A stretch of 60,000 nucleotides of DNA from Tubiluchus corallicola (lineage: Eukaryota > Priapulida > Priapulimorpha > Priapulimorphida > Tubiluchidae): NCBI GenBank assembly GCA_030141605.1, contig JAQGDQ010000002.1, positions 560,001 through 620,000 on the forward strand, written 5' to 3'. Shown one piece after another: positions 1-12,668 of the stretch; positions within the stretch are counted from its first letter, which is position 1, and the number at the start of each line of letters is the position of its first letter. The notes beneath the pieces were generated by a model. That model searched no databases. It saw only the letters and a program-made list of their open reading frames with translations, and was not told the origin of the DNA. Position numbers and translations under genes: made by a program.

Positions 1-2377
1 TTGCTAGAAGCTTTTACAGATTATATGAGAGCTTTACCAGCACATTATGGTGCATTAATGGGACTTGTTTGTTTTGGACCAGAAGTAAGGTTTCTAACAA
101 ATCAAATTCAGTCTTTATTGTATTTTCTTCAAGGCATTCATTGTCATTTTACTAATTTAAAAAATCCTATGTCTAAGAAGACTAACATTTTTGATTCAGT
201 ACCTCTCAATGTTGATAAAATAAATTTTGCACAGTCTTACAAACCTTACGAGTTTGAGCCTAACTGCGTAATAGTAAACGGTACCTCATATCCCTTTTAC
301 TAAGCACAGTAAATCTGTAAAAAACGAATTACAGCTCATGTATCATCTATGCCACTCTATTTGTCATGCACTTGGCTAATAAAGTTTAACATTTTTGTTT
401 GTGTTTTCTTTCATGTAGGTAGTTGAAGAGGTAGTTGGGGTGCATTTACATACCTTCGTTGACTACTTGAGTAACAAATTAGTGGACAAAAACAGAGTGG
501 TGGCATCAGACGCATGGAAAGTTCATGGACTATTACTGGTAATTTTTACCTTGTATGTTAGTTGGACTGCTTTGCTCATTAATGCTATGGTCTGCTTCCA
601 GTGGCAGTTAACCATCAGACTGACAAGGCTTAAAGCTAGCAGCCCGAAAAACAGAAAGTCTAAGATATGCAGTTCACAGAAAAGCACCCCCATTTGAAAG
701 GTCATTAGAGAACTTGAAACAATCAGAAGCAATGCAGCGGGAATTTGGAATCATCAGAAATGTTGCAGCATTTTTTGTTATTGGATTATTCTCTTGCAAA
801 TAACTCTGTGGAGCCGTTCAGTTCACTGTGTTCGCGTAATACGAAACTTTGCGAATTTACTCATTGTTGGGCAAACAATGCATACCAAATTTTCGCAAAT
901 TTGGATTCATGACAACTGTAAACGCACATCTATATTTGTAAGGTAGGGAGGAGTGAGAGAGAGGAGAGTAAGTAGAAAGAGAGTAGGGGAGGCAGGAATG
1001 AATGGAGAGAGAGAGGAGGGAAAGGGAGAGGGAAAAGAGTGGGAGAGGGAAGGAAGGGAGAGGGAAGAGAGAGACATTCAATTGAAATAAGTTAATTGTA
1101 AAAACAGATTGCATGACAATGGTAAATAATGTTTTAAAGTGACATCCCAGGCAAAAAACCCACTGCTTCACATTCCAGAATAGTTAATTTTTGTTTATGG
1201 TTACCTCTTACTGTGGATAAATGTGAAGTCTTATTTTGTGCTGCTTTTCTATAAATTACAGAAAACTGCCCAGTTTAATAAGTGTATTTGATGGTTTGAT
1301 TAACAGGAGATATACAAATTTCCTTAAGTTAACTTTAAAAAGTAAAATTGAAGGTTTTTAATGTAACTTTTGTCTTTTATAATTGGTTGTGGTCAGGAAA
1401 TGCTCGTTTGCTCTTGATTGTCGTATAATTAACAATATTATAGTTCTTTGTGGACTTTAGAATTATTCCAATTTTGAAAATGGTAGGTGTACATACCAAA
1501 ATGGTGTTTTAATTAAAGAAAAATTGTGTCTATAATGTTGTTTATATATATATTTTAGCTGACTGCTGAAAAGATCATCCGACGTCACGTGCATCTCATC
1601 GAATCCGAAGCTAACACTGATCCCCTTTTCCATACACCTCTGGCTAGTGTAGAGAAAAAGAAAGCAGCAGACTCTGATATACATGATTGTGTATCAACAG
1701 AAAAACATCCGCGTATTAAAATTAACGAACTTTATAGCATATTTTCCGAGTACTTCGGTGAATCTCTGTTTGCTAGGTTACCTCAAGTGAGAATTAAAAA
1801 TCCGTACAAAAAAACAGAAAAAAAGACAGTAAACAAAGAAAAGGAAGGAATGGAATTACTACAAGAGATAATACAGCAAGTCGAGGAGGAGAGAAGCACG
1901 AGTTACGGGTCTGTCGGTGAAAGCAAGTCCTCGTACGATGATGACGACATCAACGCAATGGATCTCCGGGTAAAAGAAACATTCAGTGACCCTGCTATTG
2001 GGATTAAAGTGACTATATCACGAAGACCAAAGGAACACCTAAACACTGAGCAAACCAGTAATAGAGTGGCTCAGGGTTTGTACATGAGGCCTTCGTATTA
2101 CGGCTTTTATCAACAGGACTTGCCATTTGATTATGCAATTCCTCAACCTAGGCAGGAGTTTATCTTCTGTTATACAGGTGCCATGGTTGCACCTGTATAT
2201 GCACTGAAACGTCGTCGTGTGAGTGACATGCATAATCAGCTTAAATTTTCAATATTTCAACAGTTTTCGGTGCACAGTGGCAAAATTGCGAAACGTAAAA
2301 TTAAACATTCACCTGAAATGCTTGGCAGAATATACAGACGAAAGTTTATAACTGGTAACTTGGATGTGACATTATGA
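1..2377 (+). CDS. TAF6L: TAF6-like protein (TAF6L), 3' part of gene, three coding exons
   Basis: Partial gene running in from the left edge. Coding exons are 1-84, 419-538 and 1559-2377; both introns are GT-AG and all joins are phase 0. About 340 residues are visible. The first two exons and the start of the third resemble the HEAT-repeat region of TAF6/TAF6L (HYGALMGL, then DAWKVHGLLL). The last exon has ELYSIFSEYFGESLFARL, close to the ELYAFFGDSLATRF segment I recall from human TAF6L, followed by a basic, poorly conserved tail; this favours TAF6L over TAF6. TAF6L is the TAF6 paralogue of SAGA/PCAF-type histone acetyltransferase complexes and acts in the nucleus. The histone-fold N-terminus lies outside the window. 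The assignment rests on remembered family sequence, not on a search. Confidence 0.72.
940..1077. repeat. Purine-rich (GA/GGA) low-complexity tract in TAF6L intron
   Basis: About 140 bases almost purely of A and G on the plus strand, with many GAGAGA and GGGAGA runs, inside the 1 kb intron 539-1558. It makes a spurious Ser/Leu/Pro-rich frame on the minus strand. Mirror-like polypurine tracts of this kind can form triplex DNA. The rest of the intron shows nothing recognisable. Confidence 0.85.
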
Positions 2378-2711
2378 GTTCCTGTTGTTTTCGATTTTGC
2401 TGAGCATAACAAGAATAAAAAAGCAACTGGTTTTCACTTCTTGCATATATTATGTTAATTGTTTATACACTACAGGAAAATTACTGAAATATTTCAGAAA
2501 TAATAATATATAACAAATAATTAAAAATCTCTCGGGTATCTTTCAAAGTTAACCTGAATTAAAGTTTTAACATGATTACGTTCTATTCTACGAATAAGTA
2601 AATAAAAAAAGCAGGACTGATAGCCCATCACAGCTTTGCGTAATGTTCTTTGCTTACAACTGTTAACTCCTAGCTGGCATATTTCTTCGATAAGCTGAAA
2701 TTACGAAGCTG
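2378..2711. other. Tail-to-tail intergenic gap between TAF6L and ZFYVE19
   Basis: A 334-base stretch separates two convergent stop codons. It holds a canonical AATAAA for TAF6L at 2413-2418, 36 bases after the stop. I found no equally clear AATAAA on the minus strand for ZFYVE19. No other feature is visible. Confidence 0.7.
2413..2418 (+). terminator. Poly(A) signal AATAAA of the TAF6L-like gene
   Basis: An AATAAA hexamer lies 36 bases after the TAF6L stop, in AT-rich sequence. Its position fits a short 3' UTR. Confidence 0.5.
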
Positions 2712-5700
2712 TCAAGTGGTTTTTGAAGTAGTTGAAGAGTAGGAACTACTTTTGTGGTCATCCATGTCAAACTGATCATGCGCCTCGCTGCAAAAAAATT
2801 ACGACACCTCAATGTGCTAAATGCTTAATCCAACCAATGCAGCATATCACAATCTCTTGACAGAGCATTTGTGAACTACATTAGTTCTGGTACATTTATG
2901 AACAATATTTATGTAAGCTACTTCTCAAAAAACATCACTAGCCAACTTTAGCCTTAAAAGGAAATTGAAAAATGAAATGCATCATAATGCACTAGAAAAA
3001 ATAATGCTACAAAAATTTGTATTTTTTCGACTACTAGGTTAAAGCATCAACCATTTTATACTGGGCTATTCATGGTTCAAATGGATAAAAGTGGCTTGTC
3101 AAAGAGACTCGACGGCTCAAAAATTGGTATAATTTATGACGACTGTGCAATCGTAACACATTATAATTTTATAGATGTGTAAAAGTTTGCTTAAATGGTA
3201 TTTAGATTTGTTTTTGTCACTCTATAAAATAATGTATCAGTACCGAAAACAACGGGAGCAGTAGAGATCATTTTCACAACCATGGCAACGAAGTGTAGCA
3301 TCCTCATTGCAGATGCAGCACCATGGCAGTTCATCATCGTCACTAATTCCTTCATTACTGGCAGATATTACTGGCTAAAAAAATAATCATTTCAGGTAAT
3401 GCTAACACTCTTATTTTCATCATAAAAAGAGCAATAAGTAACTTTTAGCTGATCTGCATGCAATATTATACCATTTGCACCTGTATTATAAGTATATAAC
3501 GTAATTACATGAGTACGACAATTACTGTTGTGAGAGTCTTGAGACACTTGGCTTTGTAAGATAGGTTTAAAAAGTAAAAACGTCAAATCACGTGTGAACT
3601 TTACCTGTTTGTGCACTTTCTTTGCCTTTTTCTTACTTTTAGTGGCACTTTTTGGCATTTTTTTAGCAACTGAAGCTTTATCCTCTCTAAACATGTCATC
3701 CAGTCTGTCTTGCTCTAAAATCTGCAGAAAAGTTTTATGTTGTTAATAGTTCTATAATCTGACAGATCTACCTTGAACTTTATCCCTATGTCAGTATCAT
3801 AATGTTGCAAGCTATTATTTTTCTTTACATTTTTACACTGCTTGAAAATCAGTTGTAGAAACAAATATCTCTGCAATAATTTAACACAAATGTAATAAAA
3901 TTAGAACAAAAGAAAATGTATTTAGTTTGAAGACCATGCCTGTTGTATAAGTTGCTCTGTTTTCTGTTCATCTGTCAAATCATCTTCATCATCTTCCTCA
4001 CCTGAATTACCAGTGATGCCTAAAAGAAAGATCAGAGACTCACAGTATAATTCACACAGGAATTGTGTAATGGCTATGTTGAAGTAGAATACCATTGTCA
4101 AACAACATTGACAATACATTCTTTGTTTATAGCATTAAAAATATGGGAATTAAGACTATTATTGTAAATTTATCGAGATTATTACCGCACTAACAATTAA
4201 GTCCAATAAGCTACAGCTTTATTTGACAAAACAGTGGCAGTTCATTAGAGAAAATGCAGTAAACTTTTGTCTAATTATCGTTTAGAAAGATTTGATATGC
4301 AACTATGTGAATGACTAACTGAATCAGTCTTCTATTTGTAAAAAAGTGCAAAAAATTAAGTAGTTGTCAGAATTATTTGATGTAATCCAGCTAATAGTAC
4401 CTCCAACAGAATCACTTAATGATAATATCTTAAAGGTAGTGCTTGGTATCTAAAAGCCTTGAACACAACAATTAGGATTTTTTCGTAAATGGTTTGGCCA
4501 GCTATTAAATGCACAGATGACAAGCCAGTGGTATAGCAGCATCTCATCTACCGGACTGGCTGCATTCGCGCGATAATTCTGCTGCATTTGCATGGTAATC
4601 CTTTTAAATGATAGAAGTGAACATGCCTAATGTTTAAATAACTGTAAATAAGTATAATGTTATAAGCATGAGATAGACTAATAACGTGCCCCATACCTGT
4701 GCTGCTAGTAGTTTCCCGACTCTGCCTTTTTCGCAACTCTTCCAGCTGAGATCGAATTTGGTTGTCTTTCTCTAGACCTTCCAGGGCTCTCCTTGCCTCT
4801 GTTTCAACCTCTTGAGAAGCATCCTATGAAACAAAAAAACATGAGACATTTAACTGTTTGAATATTGCAAACCGAACATTGGCAAATTTAGCTTCAAGAT
4901 CATCTTTGGGACAAATATTTTTTGGATATTGAAAACGCTTTCCTTGCTGGCAGTGGTGGCTTTAGTGATGTCTGTATTCACTGTGCGCTGGAATTAACCA
5001 TGCCATGCCTTAAATGCAAAATTAGCAATAATTTCCAACAAGCAAATTTTCACAGTTTGTGGGATTAAATAAATGCACTTATGTGTTAGACTGCAAGTAC
5101 AGCAATCTTTATGGTTGCACAAGTTTTGCAAAACATGGACATAAACAATCACTCTCCCCATATCATCAGACTTAGTAGATTTAAAAAAATGATTGTTATA
5201 TTATTTTATAAAGTATTCCGTATAAAGCTGAATACCTGTAAAAGCTTGTTAAGAGCAGCGGCATCTATGTTTTTATCATTTGTCTGACAAGAATTGATAT
5301 AACTACTGCTGCCATCTATGTTAGATGTATCACCAGGTATGTTAGCACCCGAGGTTGATGGTGTTGATGCTCCTGTCACTCGATTCAAATCATTCTGCTC
5401 CTGGTTAGGCTCTGTAATAAGACCAACATGTAACTTTGTCAAAATACTGCAAGATTCTGAGAGAACATGAAAAAACAAAAACTACTAGTTACAAGTCAAA
5501 AGCGCAAAATCTCTGTGCATTATTACTTTATAATCGATCATTTTGGTGCGAAAAGTACATATAATGCTAGTCAACACAACAATCAAACCTCTTTATACCG
5601 CCTACTTTGGGGCTCCAGAAAATGTTGGCATTATAAGGCGTTAATACATACAAGTCTATGCAAACATAGACATTTCGTCTTGCTAAAAGTATAGACATTA

Positions 5701-8700
5701 AGCGAGGTTGGTATTCTAAAAGGGGCGTTATAAATGAGGTTTGACTGTATATAACTACAAATGAATATAAGTATGAGCGCAACATAAATATTATTTGTAT
5801 GACCATGAATTTTCTATAGATGCAACATATTTTTTTCATGATTTCATTCTTCAAAATTGCTAATACAAAAAGTTAACAGAATACACAATTTGACTGTGCC
5901 TGAAGAATTTTAATGCACAGATACTACGTTTAGATATGAAAACTTGTAAGCTTCACTTCACATTTAATGACACCTTATGGTCTTTAAAAATTACTAACAA
6001 TGTTAAAAATGCACCTCAGTCTATTTTTTCATATTTTAGAATTCAATCTGAGAAAAACAGAAAAATTGTAAACCATTTTCAGTTTCTGTGCTTATTTGTC
6101 ATTTGCAAACGCCAAAATTTGGGACATTTTCTCTATAATGCCATATAGAATGACAGTCAGCCAGCCTAAAACAATAAACTAACATTTGCCAATGTTGATT
6201 TTTCTATAAACAGCAACAAAAAACAAATTGAAAGCTCTGCAAAAGTTTAGCAAAGCCTAATCAAATAGACACTAAACTGACTAATACAGTATATACATAA
6301 TTAGAAAAGATTAAACATCGGACCTCGTTCACAATTAGTGGAAATTAAAAGATGTTAAGCAAGTACTTTCTGATTTTAGTTGATCTTCTTTAGGTATGTC
6401 TGGTTGACTATCTCGTAAATGCTCCAATCGACGTGTGACATCTGCTACTGGATCCCACCGTTTATCCAGCTCCACCTGGTCAGATACCTGGAGCAGGAGG
6501 TCACTGGCCTGTTCCACCTGCGTTCGAGTGTCTGGTGGTCTGTACATCTGTGATAAATTTACAAGAATTTTTTAATACATTTATAATCAATAACAAAACT
6601 TTATTGATGACGTGAAAGAACTACAGTCAACCTCGGGTATACGGTACTCGCTTATAAGGGACATTCGCTTATAAGAGACAACCAACACCGGTCCTGATTT
6701 TTCGTAACGTTTTTCCTTCTAAAAATCTTCGTATATAAGGTACTCGGACGTAAGGGACTTTCGGTTATGAGGGACGATATCTTCAGGTCCCGCGTAATAG
6801 CAACCCATGTAAATTATCTTGCTGTGATCAAAGTGAAATTGATCGATCTTTAACCTCAATTTTTCGCAAACTCGGCCTTCGAACAGCTCGGTTTCCGCGG
6901 TCACATACATCTCGCATCACTGAAGGACCTTCCTACATACCGTTTGCACTGAATGTGTAGCAGTAATCCATAAAAATATGTGTAAAAGTACAGGTCTAGA
7001 TACACCCTCGGTCTGACTCAACTTCAGCTATAAGGGACATCGGATATAAGGGACGATTTTTTCCGGTCCGGAGGTGTCCTTTATATCCGAGGCTGACTGT
7101 AATCAAATCACAAGAGACCTCATATCAGAAAGATTTCAAGCCATTAGTTTCTTGTTATTGTATAACAAATGAATAGCAAGGTGACAAGGCAAAAAACATA
7201 AAAATTGTTCAATGTGGCAATAATGTGCAGCATACTATACAAATGATATGGAAAGTACTTGGGACCAGTCAAGAAAAGTCGTGTAAATATTTGATACTTC
7301 GCATGGATGTTCTAAAAGAGCAAAACTGTTAATACACAAGTACAGTTCCTAATTTAATAAAACCCTTTCAAACCTTTTAAATACAGTTACTGACAAACTT
7401 ATGGCTCTACATGCTAACCTACATTAATTTTATGAATAATTTCAATCTACACTCACTGGCTTACTGTATGTTGTGTTACATGGTCGATTTTCTCCTTTTA
7501 AATTAGCAAGTCTTGATTCCACTTCTGCTTGGCTACCTGGCAAAAAAGTTTAAGAATTTACTAGGCAGGTAAGCAAAACTGAAGAAACTAACATCTATAA
7601 ACTAATGCAAGCATGGGACAGTGCTTAGTATTTTTTGACTTTCACTAGAGCAAACAGGTAAAAAAAGTGAATTAAACAAAAATTTTAAACATCTCAGACT
7701 GGTAAATAAACACTGGGTCTTACATACATTAAGAAACTAGTGTGCAGGCATTGAAATTTCATGCTGCCTGCAGTCCTGAGGTGGAGACAAGAAGAGGCAA
7801 AGAAACATTTTCAAAGTTGCCCAACATATTTTACAACTTTCTCTCATAAATATCAGTTGGAGACACAGAAATTTTTCTTTGATAAATGCACCTGCTTTAA
7901 GAAAACCAGAATGTATCAGAAAAAGAGCCATGAAGCTGAATACTAATCTCTTTAATTTGTCTGATTTCCTTAAATACATCCCTGTTTGACAGCTCAAACC
8001 TTGCACAATGCAGATTAGACATAGATTGCTTCTGGGGTCATACATTGCTTTTTAGCAACATTCTACTTAACATTTCTATGTTACTATTGTTGTTTTTACA
8101 ACCCATGCTAAAAGTTTATGACCCATCAACACGTATAAATATCAGAATACATAAAACATATTGTTCAATATGACTGTTTGTATTGATAAGATTTCAGTAC
8201 ACCAAAGCAACATCCACAGTCATACATCTGGTATAAATACTACTGTTAAAATTCTCAAAGTAAAAAAGAACGTAATCTAAAGATTTTTAATTTTGCTTCG
8301 ATACAGGTCTGCAGCCTGCAGATTTCAACTTGTATAAAACATAAATAACCAACTTATTAATCATTCTGACAATAATAAACTGGCACTGCATAAAATACAT
8401 TTATAAAAGTTAAAAGATATAACAGCAGATTTTAAGAAAAGTGAGTTAGAATGCTTTTATTCTAGAGGAAAATCAAACACTTTCTTGTAAGGTAACACAC
8501 ATGTATGGTAACCTCTAGAGTTACACTGCAAAATTTGATCCTAATTAATGCTTTAAAATACAATTTTTAGTACCAGATTTTGGTTTTTGTTTAAGCTGTT
8601 CAAGGCGCTTGGCTATTTGTATATCTTTCTCTGTCATTCTAGTGCACTGAACATCGCTTTTATGATGTAAGCCACCCCCACCGCCACTGCTGCCACCAGT

Positions 8701-11700
8701 TGAGTGAGAAGCGCCTGACACACCACCATGCTCATTAATGGCTTCCAAACGTTTCACAAAATTTTCTGGTAAATCATAGCTGATTGGTTTCTCATGTGCA
8801 GCATTGCCCCTGTAAAATCGAGTTGAAGGTTTCCTGTGTTAAAACTATAATAGTCGAAACTTGATGACGTTATCCTGTTAAATTAAAAGCTAAGCCTTTC
8901 TTGTGGGCTTGTAAAGAGCACTTAGACAAACCTTTCCAATAAAACATTCCTTGTTATAAGAGAAATAGCTGAACACTGTTCTTAAAACTGGAACAAAACT
9001 GTATTAAATGTAGCCATTTCATCGCCATGGTTATATTATACTGCATTTACCTATTTTAGAGTCTGTCTCCTTGTTTTCTAATCAAACCACCTACTAGGCA
9101 CTTACACTTTTTTGAACATCTAGCAGCACAAACTGTGCAAGACTGTAAGCTCTGCATTAGTGCTGTTATCGCTGTGTTTATCAGCCTAGCTGAGTGATGT
9201 ATGCTAAAGTCAATTCTTTACCGAGTTCACATGATGATCACCCAAAAATTTCAGAATGTCCAACAGTCACCAAACATGCTCCACAAGTTCCCCAAAGAGT
9301 CACAAAACACTTGCGAGTATTCAGAGTTGTAGGCAAAAGATCGCTGGCATCAGTAGAAAATTTTGAGATGTTTAAAATTTGTCGTTGTTCTCCAATGACA
9401 TTTATAAAAGTTATTTATCTATAAATATATTACTTTACAGACAATTTATCAGTGATGCCAGTTTTTTTTATTGGCTTAAACAGCACTATTCGCTTCACTT
9501 CTATAAAGGTTGTTCTAGTGTATTTTAATAACAGTTGGTGACTATCGGTACTGATGACTTAAAAGACTAACCCTAATATACAAAAATGAAATGCATGGCT
9601 TCCTAATTGTCATTAATACATGATGATAATGCGTTCTTACATAAGTTTATTGTAGCAATGGTTGCACACATGGTGTTTCTCCTTTCCTTTTCCTGGTATC
9701 ACAGCTTTTTTCTGCACACATTTTTGGCAGAAAGCAAATCCGCACTGATGACATCCATGCTGCAATTTAAATAGGCAATTATTAAAGCTTACAACATCAA
9801 GTACAGCATCACATTTATAATTTTCTTTTAATGAAAATAATGCCAATTGATTATAATAACCTGTCAAATCGAAGTTTTTATTAAGTTACAAGAATTTACT
9901 TACGTTTGTTATACTTTCGTGAAAGGGGTTAAGCAAGTACACTCATAGAAAATTTTATTAGAAATCCCACATTTTTCCACAAGTCATTCAGCAACTACGA
10001 ATTTAAACTTTACGAGGGCTGGTTTGGCAATCACACAGCAGGCAAATTCCACACGTTCTGCAGCATTCACTACTCACATGGTAAAAGTATATTTACGAGT
10101 ATCAAGACATGATCGCTCTTTAAAAAATTTTAAACTATGTCCCTCTAGTGTTTGAATCAACAACTAAGTTAAAGAAATTGCCTAGTCAGTACTTCTTAAT
10201 TCAAGTGTGGTCAAATTGCAATACTTCAATCTTGTTAAATATGTGAGATTTTTACAACTAAATATTATTCTTTTAGCATGCCTTTCACTCCTTTCATAAG
10301 CAATGTGCCTTCTTGATAATGGGATTTCAAAGCTGCACACAGTATTCTAGATGAGGTCTAAATAAACCAATGTATAATTTCAATATATTTTTTATTTCTA
10401 GAAACGATGTGCCTCTTTATCATCTCCAATATTGTATTTGCTTTCTTATATAACTAATTAAAAAAAATTCAGCACATATCACAGAACATTCGATAACTGA
10501 TTCTCTACAAAGATCGTTATGGCATACACTAGCAGTTCCAGTATTCACTACTCACAATGCAAAGTGAATGTGATGAAGAAAATGCTCCACAATTCCACAA
10601 AAGAAAACATACAATTAATTGCATTAATTAGTTTGCCAACTGGTCTTTAGTGCTACTACACTCAGTCTTTAGCAAATCACTAGTAATGGAACAGAAAAAA
10701 ATGGCACAAATGAAAAAGATAGGTAAAATGACACAGGAAAAATGGCACACTTAGTAAAATATGTGTTTAGGCTAAGGGTTACAGTGGGGGATCACTATTT
10801 TAGTTATTTTTACCTCTGCCAAGGAAATTATGCTTCATCACAGTTTGTTTGTTTGTTTGTCTGTTTTGGCAGTAAGTCTAATATGCAAAAACTAAGAGAT
10901 TTCCAAGAAACTCTGCAAAGAAAGGCGGGTACAGGGTAACAAAATCGGAATCTCTGTTTGCCAGTTCGCAAAACTTGATTAAATACCACGTACAAAAAAA
11001 GTTCATGAAGCACTTTGTGAAGGTCTTAGTGGGCGTGTTTAGTATTTCATTTTTGTTATCCCCACCTAAGCAAACAACTCTGAGTTAATTCTAGTTCCAT
11101 TTCCAGAATTTCTCGCTTGTAAAATTGTGTAATGTTGTCTATATTCTTTGTTTATGAATGTGTATAGCCTTATAAGGTTACTTGGCATGTAAATACGTTT
11201 ATATTTGTCAGTGTGTTACCATCACCAAAATTAATGGTTAAAAAGGTAGGTAAATGCTATGTGGAACATCCGTGCATTATTGATTATAAATCTATTTAAT
11301 GAACAAATATTTCGCAAGTCTTTTGCTAGTCTATAAAATACCAATGAAGGTACATTTTTGTATGTTTAATTGTTGATCTTTGTGTTAAATTTTTTTAATC
11401 AAAAGAATCAGACGAATAAGTTAAGGATTGTTCGGCTTTGACGGAAATCTGCTTCTTGCTGAGTTTTATTATAGAAATTAAATGTATCAAAATAACATAT
11501 GCTATTTTTGCCTACTTTTCGACTTGTGCCATTTTTCCTGTGTGAGCTTTACCTACTTTTCCATTTGTGCCATTTTTTCCTGTGCAATTTTTACTTACTT
11601 TTCCATTTGTGGCATTTTTATCTGTACCATTTTTACCTACTTTTCCATTTGTGCTATTTTTTCCTGTGTCATTTTTACCATACATTTGTCTCACTGCATT

Positions 11701-12232
11701 GATATGGAGCACCATACCAATAATAGACCAGCAGATAAATTTAAGAAAAAATTGGACATGTACTGAGAAGACCATCCAGTGAAGTTCTACAATCCGTTCC
11801 AGCCCGAGTGGACCTATTAGCAATACAACTCTTCTGCTGCTACCACCTCAAACTTTCCACTTAACCAACATAACTGATAACTTAACCACCACTGGCATTT
11901 CTTCCTCACCATATCACAACTACCACTACGCAGCACTTTCACCTAAGAAACAACCTTAAAGAAGAAACGAAAAATAATAACAAACGCAAGCGACAGAGAA
12001 AATGATAAAACAGAAACATCAGGAAAGAGAAAACGATCTACACATTCTACAGTAAAGAGAAAGAATTAAGATGATGTAGAATAAGAACAGTCAAACCTCT
12101 TTATACCGCCCACTTTGAGCCGTTATAGCGAGTTTAGCGTTATAACGAGGTGTGTTAAATTTTACATTATGCTATGAAACTTACCTCCTTTTTAAAAATA
12201 GAAAAAGATGCAGCACAGTTATGACAAGACAT
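2712..12232 (-). CDS. ZFYVE19: Abscission/NoCut checkpoint regulator ANCHR (FYVE-type zinc finger protein 19), 11 coding exons
   Basis: Exons in transcript order: 12232-12185, 9759-9641, 8809-8574, 7536-7457, 6547-6367, 5411-5236, 4823-4697, 4019-3940, 3721-3605, 3374-3244, 2787-2712; 456 aa, phases all fit (human about 471). Exon 1 is 48 bases and gives [16 protein letters not shown], the first zinc-ligand pair. Exon 2 completes the FYVE-like finger ([13 protein letters not shown], later CNHC). Exon 3 has [15 protein letters not shown], matching the family's ESCRT-binding MIM1-type helix. Exons 4-5 have [13 protein letters not shown] and PPDTRTQ, both near-identical to vertebrate ANCHR. The end ([31 protein letters not shown]) is the C-terminal B-box-like finger. 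ANCHR retains VPS4 at the midbody and delays abscission. The intron after 3940 needs a GC donor. Long intron 1 (9760-12184) is repeat-rich. Confidence 0.93.
5580..5747. mobile_element. Short MITE with CAGTCAAACCTC-type inverted ends
   Basis: About 168 bases in a ZFYVE19 intron. The left end CAATCAAACCTCTTTATACC is mirrored by a right end whose reverse complement begins CAGTCAAACCTC, with TA just outside on the right. The ends and TA target resemble pogo/Tigger members of the Tc1/mariner superfamily. There is no coding capacity. A shorter relative lies at 12088-12155. Confidence 0.65.
6624..7099. mobile_element. 476-bp non-autonomous pogo/Tigger-like element with TA duplication
   Basis: The ends are CAGTCAACCTCGGGTATA on the left and, reverse-complemented on the right, CAGTCAGCCTCGGATATA. 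Both are flanked by TA (6622-6623 and 7100-7101). Inside are repeated TATAAGGGAC-like motifs near both ends. No transposase frame exists. It sits in a ZFYVE19 intron (6548-7456) that otherwise shows nothing notable. Superfamily is inferred from the CAGT start and TA target. Confidence 0.75.
10696..10752 (-). repeat. Inverted arm matching the 42-bp tandem array at 11505-11690
   Basis: The plus strand reads GGCACAAATG, then AGGTAAAATGACACAGGAAA, then another ATGGCACA. This is the reverse complement of the unit repeated at 11505-11690, so the two lie as inverted arms about 750 bases apart within ZFYVE19 intron 1. Confidence 0.7.
11505..11690 (+). repeat. Tandem array, about four 42-bp units
   Basis: Each unit contains TTTTCC, ATTTGTG, CCATTTTT and TTTTTACCTAC in a fixed order and is itself made of three related 14-base pieces. 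The unit is a multiple of three bases and stop-free in several frames, which explains repetitive open frames here (FYLLFHLC on plus, TNGKVGKN on minus). I regard these as spurious. It lies in ZFYVE19 intron 1 opposite the arm at 10696-10752. Confidence 0.85.
12088..12155. mobile_element. Truncated CAGTCAAACCTC-type MITE fragment
   Basis: It begins CAGTCAAACCTCTTTATACC, the same end as the MITE at 5580-5747, and after about 65 bases ends with a partial inverse (GTTATAACGAGGT). It lies only 29 bases downstream of the splice donor of ZFYVE19 exon 1. Confidence 0.6.
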
Positions 12233-12668
12233 GCTCGTATAATATGTTTTGTTTATACTCTAGTGCTGCCACAACGCGGCAACAAAACAAACAAATAAGT
12301 AAAAATTACAGTATAGCATAGAATATCTAAAGCCACTGACAGAAAAAAATGTATACAGCAATGTCGAGAGTAGTACACGGTGTAGGGAAAACCTCGCAGG
12401 AGGAAAACAAAATAGCCTGGGAAAAATAAACACGGTATCATAAACACATTTTAGGCTATAAATCACCCTGCTGGTGAGTTGGTAAAATGAAAAAGTAACA
12501 GAATTGAAGTATCATTGCAAGAGAAATTACAGTTGATAGATGCTTGTGAAAGATGTAATGGCATGAATGCATGAAATTACTCATAAAATAAATAAACATC
12601 AAAACTCATATTTTTTTACAAAATTGTTGAATAAAACCTTTTCAATGCATTATAATAATATTATAAGA
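12233..12668. other. Gap between the ZFYVE19 start and the TONSL stop
   Basis: 436 bases separate the TONSL stop from the ZFYVE19 ATG; both genes point left. The gap must hold the 3' UTR of TONSL and the promoter and 5' UTR of ZFYVE19. I see no clear AATAAA on the minus strand and no core-promoter motif I would defend. Confidence 0.6.

Noticed and set aside
9194-9424. 76-residue plus-strand frame
   Set aside because: It lies antisense in a ZFYVE19 intron and matches no family that I recognise.
10021-10090. Cysteine cluster on the minus strand ([13 protein letters not shown]) considered as a ZFYVE19 zinc-finger exon
   Set aside because: Spacing does not fit the FYVE pattern, and the true first exon at 12185-12232 was found with correct phase and a strong GTAAGT donor.
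11482-11823. Repetitive open frames on both strands over the 42-bp array; also KFKKKLDMY resembling the end of a non-LTR polymerase
   Set aside because: A repeat unit divisible by three stays open by itself. The short KFKKKLDMY match has no supporting motif upstream.
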